A DNA stretch of 64,000 nucleotides. It comes from Pinguiococcus pyrenoidosus (taxonomy: Eukaryota > Sar > Pinguiophyceae > Pinguiochrysidales > Pinguiochrysidaceae). The stretch lies in contig JAAMXY010002492.1 of the NCBI GenBank assembly GCA_019677205.1, positions 16,615-80,614 on the forward strand, in the 5' to 3' direction. The notes beneath the pieces were generated by a model, which made no database searches, was not told the DNA's origin, and worked only from the letters and a program-made list of their open reading frames with translations. Shown piece after piece: positions 56,201 through 64,000 of this stretch (positions within the stretch are counted from its first letter, which is position 1; each line of letters starts with the position of its first letter). A program made the translations under genes and the position numbers.

Positions 56201-57546
56201 ATGAACTCATTACTAGCCACCTTGGGGCTGCGGTCTCCGAAGCCCCACTTCATCAGCGTAGAGGTATCCAAAGCGGCTTCGTCAGGCATCGGCACGTCTC
56301 ACAGGGGAATCGCCTGCACTTTAGATGAATAGCGCTGGCCCAGGAGCGGATCCGTGGGCTTTCCCGGACCACCGTGGACGCCGCGTGCAGAGAAACGAGC
56401 TTCCAGACGTCGTGCGCCACGACAGCAACCGGATCTGCCTCTTCGGGAATCGCGCTTGTCCCTTTGCGCACCGCGCTTGGTTGGCTCTTCACGAGGTAAA
56501 GGCGGCGTGCATGACCATGAGGACCCGGCAGCTCGTGCTCAATCCCAAGCGTGGCGCAGGTGAACGCTGCGGGAGCGGTAGAGTATTTGCACATCGACCT
56601 GGGCGTGCACAAGCCGGCGTTTTACCAAGCCGAGCTGAATCCATATGGCACAACGCCGGCTCTGTGGGACTGCGGCAGGCTCGTGCCCGACAGCATGGTG
56701 GTCGTGGAGTACCTCGCGGCAAAGTACGCTCCGGAGGCCGGGCTCTTCGGGTCCACCGCGGAGGAGAAAGCGATGATTCGCATCATCCTAGCCAAGTTCG
56801 AGCCCGCCGCATTCTATGTCTTGTGCAAGTGCAGAGACCCAACAGCAATACGGAGTGCCAAGCAGAAGGTGGGACGACGAATCGAGTTGCGCATCCCACG
56901 CTACTACCCTACGCCGCGCAACTAGTGTGCAGATGGTCCCCCCTTTGGCTCCTTGTTCATCGTTCCCTTTTTTCCTTTTCGTCAGGTTGACAGCCTGGTG
57001 GCGGCGATGGAGAACTTCTACGCGAGCAGCAACGGGCCATACGTGCTGGGCGACCGCCTGAGCGCGGCGGAGATCGCGATCGCCCCATTTCTTCTTCGCA
57101 TGATCCCTGCCTTGCGGTGAGTGCGACGGGCGGGGAATCGGGACAACCATTTCATTTTGCAGTTCCGTCGCGTTCATAACGGATCACAACCACCCAGGTA
57201 CTACAAAGGATATGAGGTGCTTACCCCAAAGGCGCACCCGAGACTCTCTGCCATGCTCGAGAGCATCCAGAAACGACCCTCCATGAAGGCCACAACGTGT
57301 GACCCGGATTTTTTCGTGGATTCCCTTTGGGTAAGCAAAGGCCTTGGCTTTGGGAGACTCGTGCAGGTGGGCGTCTAACGTCCTCGGCAAAACAAATGCA
57401 CCACACAGAAATACGCCGAAGGACCCGACGCGGATCCGGTGCCCGGCGTGGTCTCTCTGACGAAGAGCAATCCCCTCACGGCGGTGTCCCTGGCAAGTGT
57501 GGCGGGCTTTGCGGCAGGCGCTCTGGTTCTGAGGAACCGGAAATGA
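56201..57546 (+). CDS. Omega-like glutathione transferase with C-terminal membrane anchor
   Basis: GST-fold thiol transferase. Six exons, 56201-56263, 56325-56495, 56560-56868, 56986-57116, 57198-57330 and 57409-57546, phases consistent, 314 aa. The N-terminal thioredoxin-like domain carries LFGNRACPFAHRAWLALHE; the Cys in C-P-F-A-H-R matches the omega/lambda-type C-P-F-x-x-R active site. NPYGTTPALWDCG then DSMVVVEYLAAKY give the cis-Pro and glutathione-binding E/D-S-x-x-x-x-E-Y stretch. The all-helical C-terminal domain includes GPYVLGDRLSAAEIAIAPFL. The last exon adds PLTAVSLASVAGFAAGALVL followed by RNRK: a hydrophobic helix with a short basic tail, i.e. a tail anchor, unusual for a GST. 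ATG 56325 would give a protein shorter by 21 aa. Confidence 0.86.
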
Positions 57547-57737
57547 AGCGCCGCCGGATTCTTTTCTTTTCGCATCATCGCAGGCCTTTTCTTTTCTTCT
57601 CTTCTCTACATCACATTCGCTCTCGGATGCGACCTGCAAGGCTGACCGTCGCCGGCCCAAACGCGACCTGCCATGCGCTCCTGGAACGCGGTGGGTGGCT
57701 TGACTTGCCCCGACGCACATGCTGGCGAGATCAGAGC

Positions 57738-59318
57738 CTACCGTAGCGCATGTCTGGATCCCGTGCCCTGAGTTCCAAGGCGCCCTTCGGTCTGATCGAT
57801 CACGCAGTTCTTCACCCACATTGCAGAGGCTGCGGCAGATGGGTGCAGCATGTCCGGCATGAGGTGTTTCTGAATCTCTCGGAACTGGAGCCTGCTGTCT
57901 TCCAGGAATAACTCGGTGCAGTCCACGAGCCCCACCGCCGCCCCTTTGAAGCGAGTCTGAAAGGTGCGGCCAAGCTCTCTGTTCACATCCTCCGTGAACC
58001 TTCTGGGAGTGTCGCCTCCGTGCCCGCGCGGGAAAAGCTGCTGCACGAGGATGTAGCTCTTCGGAAAGGCATGCCTCACGGCCTCCACCACGACGAAGAT
58101 GTCCTCGGCGACCCCGGCAACGGTGTCCACACCCTCCCTGACTTTCTGTATGTCGTTCGTACCGATCAAGATGTTCACTACGCGGGGTACCAGGCCTGCG
58201 GGCAGCTCTCCCATCTCTGTGATGCGCTTGAACAAATGCTGCGTCTGGTCCCCGGAGATTGCTAGCACCAGCGTCGTCAAGTGGGCGGTGACCTCCTCGA
58301 AAGCTGTGACATACGCCTCTGTCCCGACATACTCATTCCCCTGGCTCGTGCCGCGAAGTCGTTCCGTGATCGAGTCTCCCAGGAAGAGGATGTCCACATT
58401 TGCACCGTCGGGGGCAGCGGGCACTTGGGCGGCGCGTTCCGCGTCTTGGCGAAGGGACTGCTGGTACGCCATCCATCTCTCGCCCCGCTGAAGGTCATAG
58501 TCGTGCTGCATACTACCCGAGAAAGGCGACGTATCGTGCAGGTACGCTGCCTCGGGCGATGAAGCGTCCCCCGCGGCCTCACCAGCAGTTGCCGGAGTTC
58601 CAGCGATCTGCTGTCCTGCCGCAGCTTCTAGTGTCCCCCCAGAAGGCCCGGCTGCGTCCCTCGCTTCTACCGCCCCTGCACCTCCTGCTGAAGCGCCCAT
58701 GTCATCCGTCGAAGGGCCGGCCAGGGCGACGCCAGCAGTATCCCCTTGACCATCCGCAGATCCAGGATCCGCTGCCGTATCGCTCGATGCAACAGCACCG
58801 GATACCGCTGCGGCTGGTACCGACGTCTCCGGGGCGGCTTCTGCGGACTCGACAGACTCTGGCTGTGGCATTCCCGCTGTGGCGGCTCCGGCTGAAGCCA
58901 CCGGGGCCCCCTCGCGGCTTGTGGAGGCCTCGGCATCATTCGCATTGACGATCAGGTTCTCGTAGACACTCGACGCGCTGGAGCCTTCCTCTGCGCCGGA
59001 TCCAACGATCTCTCCCCCCATCCCTTCGGTCTGGCCTTCGGACCACTGCTCCTCCTCCTTCTCTGCGCTCCACAAGGCCACTCCCAGAATAAAGAGCACC
59101 AGGACGACGCGGAAGATCAGCTTGCTAAGCTTCCCGCGGCGTCCCGTGACCGTGACAGCTCCGTCGCGGACTTCAGGGACCTGCATCCTCGAAAACTGCA
59201 GACGACCGGAACCGCGCCGACGAGAGCCCCCGCCTCTCATGCCTCGGTGGCCTGCTGCGCCGCAAAACACCGCGAGGCTGAAAAAGCGGATCTCCGCCCT
59301 AGTGACAGATGCACACAT
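57738..59318 (-). CDS. Type II membrane SGNH (GDSL/PAF-AH-like) hydrolase
   Basis: Esterase of the SGNH superfamily, resembling the catalytic subunits of PAF acetylhydrolase Ib. Intron-free, 526 aa from the first ATG 59318; ATG 59240 (MRGGGSRRRG) is an equally possible start. One N-terminal membrane helix (LIFRVVLVLFILGVALWSA) follows a basic stretch, so a type II topology with a lumenal or extracellular catalytic domain is likely. A low-complexity Ala/Gly/Ser/Glu stalk of about 150 residues separates it from the hydrolase. All SGNH blocks are visible: ILFLGDSITERL (Ser), LAISGDQTQHL (Gly), ILIGTNDIQKV (Asn), PDMLHPSAAASA (Asp and His). The acyl substrate is unknown. It converges on the GST gene. 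Confidence 0.87.
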   Translation of the reverse strand: MCASVTRAEIRFFSLAVFCGAAGHRGMRGGGSRRRGSGRLQFSRMQVPEVRDGAVTVTGRRGKLSKLIFRVVLVLFILGVALWSAEKEEEQWSEGQTEGMGGEIVGSGAEEGSSASSVYENLIVNANDAEASTSREGAPVASAGAATAGMPQPESVESAEAAPETSVPAAAVSGAVASSDTAADPGSADGQGDTAGVALAGPSTDDMGASAGGAGAVEARDAAGPSGGTLEAAAGQQIAGTPATAGEAAGDASSPEAAYLHDTSPFSGSMQHDYDLQRGERWMAYQQSLRQDAERAAQVPAAPDGANVDILFLGDSITERLRGTSQGNEYVGTEAYVTAFEEVTAHLTTLVLAISGDQTQHLFKRITEMGELPAGLVPRVVNILIGTNDIQKVREGVDTVAGVAEDIFVVVEAVRHAFPKSYILVQQLFPRGHGGDTPRRFTEDVNRELGRTFQTRFKGAAVGLVDCTELFLEDSRLQFREIQKHLMPDMLHPSAAASAMWVKNCVIDQTEGRLGTQGTGSRHALR

Positions 59319-59372
59319 CGGATGACCACCTTGGTCACCACCTGTTGACCATTTTCGTTGGCATGATTTTGA

Positions 59373-59903
59373 TTGGGTCACCGGTGGTCACCAAATCGAG
59401 TTCTTTTTCGGGACCTGGTTGCCCGCCGGTCACCAGTTGCACCCCTGTTCAAATTTGGGTGGTTGCCGCCGGTGAACTTTCTTATAGTAGCCAGCTTAAT
59501 TCTCGAGGGTCCAGGGGCCCCCGAAGCTCTGTGTCCCGAGTACCACATGCAACAACTGCTTACGAGGTATAAGATGAAGGGCGTCGGAGAGCTATCCCAT
59601 CAACTCGGAGCTAGGTTCCGCCGCGGAATCCGGCCTTCTGACCCCGAGAAGGATGTCTACGTTATCGACATGCAGTCGTACATCACCGAAGTCCTCAGGA
59701 AGATTGAAGAGCACCACGGGACACTGCGGTTGCACAAGACACCGCTGCCGCCAGGTGATCATCCCGAAGAAGTAGCGGAGGACCCATTGGACCACATCGA
59801 GAAAAGGCACTACCAACAACTCATCGGTATGGCCAATTGGTTAGTGACAATGGGGAGGCTTGACATACATCATGCAGTTACCACGCTAGCACACCCAATC
59901 TGA
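59373..59903 (+). mobile_element. Decayed Ty1/copia retrotransposon Pol fragment
   Basis: The second half of this frame is the end of a copia-type reverse transcriptase: YKMKGVGELSHQLGARFRRG, DVYVIDMQSYITEVLRKIEE, TPLPPGDHPEEV and HYQQLIGMANWLVTMGRLDI-HHAVTTLA. The order and the D-H-P-E and Y-Q-x-L-I-G...W-x-V-T-x-G-R motifs are typical of copia elements of diatom-like algae. Integrase, the YADD catalytic box, RNase H and LTRs are all missing, and the frame stops just after TTLAHPI. It is a truncated relic. A cluster of ggtcacc words precedes it (59331-59440). Confidence 0.85.
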
Positions 59904-60273
59904 CCCTCCAGTCATTGCTCACCGCCCAGCGGTGGCCCTCAGTTGGCAGATCATACGGTCTGTTCATATTCCTGGCAATCGATCATATGATCGGTCATAT
60001 GATGTAATACAGCAATCAATTACTGTAATTGATCACCCCAATCGTTTGCCCTGACTGATTAGGGTTTGAACTGTGCACTAGACGTACCGTCTCGCACTCA
60101 TCGGTAGATTGCACTTCACCAAGCTCTGCTTGACGCCAAATCGCATAGCACTTGCCAACCAGCGGTTCCGCTGGGTCGCGCTTCACAATTTTGAAGCTGC
60201 GGCTTGCCTCCATTTCCAAAGCGAGGTACACGTCGACGTGCGTCGTATCGGAGGAAAAGGAGCGCGCGCGCGA

Positions 60274-60331
<58 letters not shown>

Positions 60332-60625
60332 GAGAGAGAGAGGCGGACTCGTAGGGACACAAGCGCGTTTCATACGAAGCCTTCGGGTGTTTGTGGTTTT
60401 GGCGGGAAAGTCCTGCAGCCAAATCCCAAGCTGTCCAATCAGCTCTTTGCTTGAGCTGATCAATGAGAATTGGTTGGTGGATACAGAATTTTAACACATT
60501 TTAAAAAGTGAACAGGACTTGGGATCAGCTGACGGAGAGATACACACCTCATCTCAATCTCCTCAACGTCACAAGGCCAAAGCATCGGGCTCTTCTCTAC
60601 AACAACCTTTCATAGTGCCCTGCAA
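59904..60625. other. Intergenic region with long GA microsatellite
   Basis: 722 bp between the copia relic and the oxygenase gene. AT-rich at 59960-60060; a GA dinucleotide array runs at about 60271-60342. No gene seen; the right end should hold the oxygenase promoter. Confidence 0.6.
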
Positions 60626-62791
60626 ATGAAGCGAAAGGCAGTCGCTGGTGAATTCAAATCCGCAAGAGAAGCGAAGAAGAAAACAACAACAGCAGAGGAT
60701 TCGCTGTCTACTATGGACATTGAAATCCTCTGCGATGCCATTCCAGGATTTCTCCGCCTGCTTGCCAAGTATTTCTCCCATTCAGAGCAAATTCATGTAC
60801 TAAGTCTGGTGTCGAAAGCTTGGAAAACCGCCATGCCGCTGTACTTGCCAGTGCGCCGGCGTCGTGAGGCAGTGAACGAGTTTCTCACAGCCTTTTTGCG
60901 GAACCCGAATGCTCTAGGCTTCTGGCAAAGGCTTCCCATTGAGAATGAGTTCCTGCACGTGCTGGAGGAGTGCGACGTGCGTATGTGGGATGTTGAGATT
61001 AACGAAGAAGGAATGGAGGAGCGACGGGGGCACGAACGTCGAAAGGCTCAAGCGAGAGATACAGGGAAAGGCTCGGGAAGAGGGTTCTACAAAGTCAAGC
61101 ATCACCAAACGACGGTGCAAATGAGAGTCCGTGTCCGTCCCGATGCCTCTTGTGTGGTGTCCATGGACTTGGATCAGAAACGCATGGAGCTGAAGTTCCA
61201 GACGACGCCAGGCTTCTACTTTCGGTGCCAGGGAACGATCGTCGCTTGGGCGAAGCGGAGAGTCGGCTTCAAGCGTACTTGGTTCACCTTTCGGAAAGGG
61301 TTGACTTCTCTGCACGGTGACTTTGACGGAAACAAAGGAGATGATCAAGAAGATGAGACGCCGTTCACTTGTGAAAGCCTCTTCGATGAAGAGTGGGCGC
61401 TGCAGACAGACATTCCGCGAAATGTCATCGCGAAGGAGCTTCCCAATGCCCCCAAAGAAGGAGAGCAGTGGCAGGACTACGCCATTGTAGACGTCGGAGT
61501 CGTGCGGCTTTCCGATTACACCGACGACATCTACTGGATATTGGAACGTGAGATGCTTGTCATGCCGGGCCGACGTGCGGAGGAGCTCTTCCATGACTTG
61601 GTCAGGAGAGAAGCGGAAGAGGGTGTTGCTTACGTTGACAACACGCTCAGTGGCAACCAGCGCGACAATCTCCTGGGGGCAATTGATCGCCTGCAGACCT
61701 CACAAGACAGACCAGGTGATCAAGCGCACTCTAGCAAGGTACCAAGACATCTTGTAGACCCCTCGTGGTACGCATACGCCGCCCGCGAAAGCCAGTTCTT
61801 TGGCTCTCAGGATTTGTCCGTGGCCTCGATGGCTCCGCGACCCGTGGAGGGCAGCCTTGAACGACTGTCACTTCGACCTGATGAGAATCTCGACATATGG
61901 GGCCGGAAGTATGAGGAGTTTAAACATCAGTGGCTGCCGACGTACTTCAACGTTGCTTCGGACTGCAAGGTGCAGATTGAGGACTACATCAACGGTATTC
62001 CTCGGGCAGAGCATCCGGAGCTCTACGCTGCGCTCGAGACGCTGTTCGAGCGCTTTGTTCCTCTTCTGGAGCACGCGTGGACATACGGACTGGAGCTGAG
62101 GTTCCAAGAAAACTATGATCACATTGGGTGGCAGAGGCCGGAGATCTATCGAGAGTCTGGGTATTTGTCGACCTTGCGCGGCTCCCGCCTGCAGGTGGTG
62201 ACGAGGATTGTGGATTTCGAACTGCAACCTGGCCAGGAGCATGAAGGCACGTGGCACGTGGAGGGCCTGCCGCATGAGAACATAGTTGCCACAGCCGTCT
62301 ACGTCGCCGCAAGCGACGAATGCATCAAGGGGGGCAAGCTTTGCTTTCAAAGGGCTTTCGACGAAGAAGAAGGAATTGCGATCTCAAACGTATCCCAGGA
62401 GCCTTTCTCCTACGTCACTGAGCTTGTCAATCGTGGCCTCCTTCCTCTTGGAGCGCTGGAGTGCCTAGAAAATCGCATGCTGGTATGTGCAACGTTCGTC
62501 TCGTAGAATTCCGATTGCGCCATCGCTAAACAAGCTTCCGATGAACAGGCCTTTTCAAACACTCACGTGTACAAGTTGACGAAAATGGTCAACACCAGTG
62601 ATCGCCTTGCAACGCGTCGTATCGTAGTCTTCTCGCTCGTGAACCCACTCGTGCGCATCGTGAGCACGAAAGAAGTACCTGATCAGCGCGGGAGCATGTC
62701 GCTCCAAGCAGCCGACCGCCTACACTCGGGATTGATTCAGGAAAGGAAGTTATGCGAGGAGGACTGGGGTGTGCGTGAGCTTGGTTTTTAA
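60626..62791 (+). CDS. DUF4246-type 2-oxoglutarate/Fe(II) oxygenase-like protein
   Basis: Two exons, 60626-62482 and 62549-62791, phase 0, give 699 aa. The C-terminal third matches the DUF4246 family known from fungi and protists, thought to be 2-oxoglutarate-dependent oxygenases: SRLQVVTRIVDFELQPGQEH, then EGTWHVEGLPHENIVATAVY (H-x-E as the likely first two iron ligands), a distal FSNTHVYKL (third His) in exon 2, and TRRIVVFSLVNPLVRIVSTK (Arg for 2-oxoglutarate). The splitting intron lies just before the distal His. The N-terminal 230 residues include a helical, F-box-like start (DIEILCDAIPGFLRLLAKYF) and WFTFRKGLTSLHGDFDG. No substrate can be assigned. A partial paralog lies 690 bp downstream. 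Confidence 0.8.
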
Positions 62792-63478
62792 AAAGCTATG
62801 CAATTCACTTCACATCGTCCCTAGCCCTGACTTCCGTGTCCGGATCGTCGCAAGACTCGCATTCACAATCCATCATTGCGGGTTTACAGCTCTCCTTGAG
62901 AAACAGATGCGAGGCCCATGAAAGCTGGAGACATTCAGTGCCACGACGCCAAAAGGCGTTGCCGATCAAGCCCAAGGTGTCGGAGTGCAGCAGCCACAGC
63001 ATCTCCCAGGCGAAGGCTAGAAGGTGGCCCGCGTCTTACATCGTCGGAAACGCATGAAGAATTGAGAAGCTGAATGCGGCCACCCCATTCATCACGGGCA
63101 GGCCTTCGTTCAGCGACACGACGGATAGCACTGGTTGCACCTCTGCAACGCTTGCCAGCGACGCAATCTGCTCTGCAGTGAATCGACCGTCGCGAGAGGA
63201 GTAGCATACCGGCGCCGGCGCCTGCGCGGCACGCTAAGACGTACCCTGTCATCCAGAGAGTACAGCAGCTCTCCCACGGCTGTAGGCCGCTCTGCACCTT
63301 GCCCTCTTCCTTCAGGTTGCGCAGGTCGACGACTGCGAAAGCATCGCTGGCCGAATGTGACTGGGCAGGAGACGTACAATGCGGAAGGGTGAGCGTGTCG
63401 ACCTTGGCACGAATCGTGTCATGGCAGTTCCAACAAAGCAATATGGTCCGAGGACTCCCATACTTGGCGCCGTTGTGA
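62792..63478. other. Spacer between oxygenase paralogs
   Basis: 687 bp. A 188-codon minus-strand frame (62935-63501) crosses it and shows no recognised family; it could hide small exons, but I cannot support a gene. Confidence 0.4.
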
Positions 63479-64000
63479 GGCTCCCGCCTGCAGGTGATCA
63501 CGAAGATTGTGGACTACGAGCTGCAGCCTGACGAGGAGCACGAGGGTGCATGGCATGTGGAAGGCATGCCACATGAGAATATCGTGGCAACGGGCCTCTA
63601 TGTCGCAGCCCGCAGCGAGGGCTTACGAGGCGGGACGCTACGCCTCCAGAGGGCCTTCGAGGAGGCCGAAGGATCTTGGTTTCACGAAGCCAGCGAGGAC
63701 GCTTTTGAGTTTCTCCGCGCCTTCGGTTATCATGGTTTGCTTCCTCTGGGTCAGCTCGAGACCCCCGACAACCGCATGCTGGTACGTGGCGTGAGCTTCA
63801 AAGTAGGAAAGGCCGACGTGGGATGGAATGCTGTGACCAGGTGTTTGGATGCCCAGGTGTTCCCAAACTCGCACGTCCAGAAGGCGAGGAAGATGGTCAA
63901 CGTGGGAGACGAGCCCGCAAAACAGCGGATCGTGGCCTTTCTTCTGGTCAACCCGCTCGTGCGCATCGTGTCGACCAAGGAAGTTCCCGATCAGCGGCGA
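63479..64000 (+). CDS. Second DUF4246-type oxygenase paralog, both ends incomplete in the window
   Basis: Similar to the upstream gene from GSRLQVITKIVDYELQP onward: EGAWHVEGMPHENIVATGLY keeps the iron-binding H-x-E, LLPLGQLETPDNRML ends the exon at 63781, and after an intron at 63782-63856 (same position as in the first copy) comes VFPNSHVQKARKMVN with the distal His and QRIVAFLLVNPLVRIVSTKE. The similarity begins abruptly at 63479; the upstream two thirds of the protein are not found in the preceding spacer. Either a distant upstream exon is spliced in at the g-ag/gctccc boundary, or this is a 5'-truncated duplicate. It continues past base 64000. All key residues that can be seen are intact. 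Confidence 0.7.

Noticed and set aside
55713-56204. 163-codon plus-strand frame between LCB1 and GST
   Set aside because: No recognised domain, occupies the divergent promoter region, and stops just after the GST start codon; kept only as a possibility.
62935-63501. 188-codon minus-strand frame between the oxygenases
   Set aside because: No family match, and its distal end overlaps the start of the second oxygenase exon.

Overview
This is a gene-dense, GC-rich nuclear segment from a eukaryotic alga. Genes lie on both strands, often 50-300 bp apart. Most are split by short GT-AG introns, typically 50-135 nt, whose phases could be checked exon by exon. Three things point to a flagellate with a complex (secondary, probably red-derived) plastid. 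(a) Several proteins open with a hydrophobic signal-like presequence, one ending in an ASAFAP-like S-V-A-F-R-P. (b) Centriole and cilium genes are present (SAS-6, IFT57, and a KIF-binding-protein homolog). (c) A decayed Ty1/copia Pol fragment looks like the copia elements of stramenopile-type algae. Lineage is inferred from gene content only; no species is named. A 935-bp assembly gap sits at 6364-7298.

Layout. 1-2079 (-): FAD carotenoid-desaturase/amine-oxidase-like enzyme. 2340-4051 (+): SUZ12/VEFS-box Polycomb protein. 4679-6109 (-): CIPK/SnRK3-like kinase, 5' end lost near the gap. 7991-9020 (+): Mpv17/PMP22 protein. 9343-10407 (-): RCL1. 10832-12776 (+): NTT/TLC-like multispan transporter. 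13028-13108 (-): tRNA-Ser(CGA) beside an 18-bp tandem repeat. 13274-15605 (+): RPAP2/Rtr1 phosphatase. 15746-17753 (-): TRAPPC12-like TPR protein. 17960-19978 (+): KIF-binding protein. 20024-25752 (-): unrecognised 1858-aa IQ/FN3 protein. 26601-26939: alcohol-dehydrogenase fragment. 27162-28311 (-): S51 peptidase. 28922-30965 (+): glucose-6-phosphate isomerase. 31749-32228 (-): possible mitoribosomal protein. 32597-34468 (+): F-x-P-x-I repeat protein. 34574-36433 (-): SAS-6. 37091-38714 (+): IFT57. 38922-51690 (-): a 4054-aa IP3 receptor/ryanodine-receptor-family calcium channel that takes up a fifth of the window.

Right end. 52680-53318 (+): small membrane protein with an N-myristoylation-like start. 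53816-55701 (-): LCB1 subunit of serine palmitoyltransferase. 56201-57546 (+): glutathione transferase with a C-terminal membrane anchor. 57738-59318 (-): type II membrane SGNH hydrolase. 59373-59903: copia relic. 60626-62791 and 63479-64000 (+): two tandem DUF4246-type 2-oxoglutarate oxygenases, the second lacking its upstream part here and running off the window.

There is no operon-like pathway. The most suggestive arrangement is the head-to-head pair SAS-6/IFT57, which shares a 657-bp AT-rich intergenic region and serves centriole and cilium assembly. Other divergent pairs (desaturase/SUZ12, RCL1/transporter, TRAPPC12/KBP, LCB1/GST) suggest that bidirectional promoters are common. I found no CRISPR array, rRNA or obviously new multi-gene system. 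The strongest unusual objects are the giant calcium channel, the 1858-aa orphan, the tail-anchored GST and the duplicated oxygenase.
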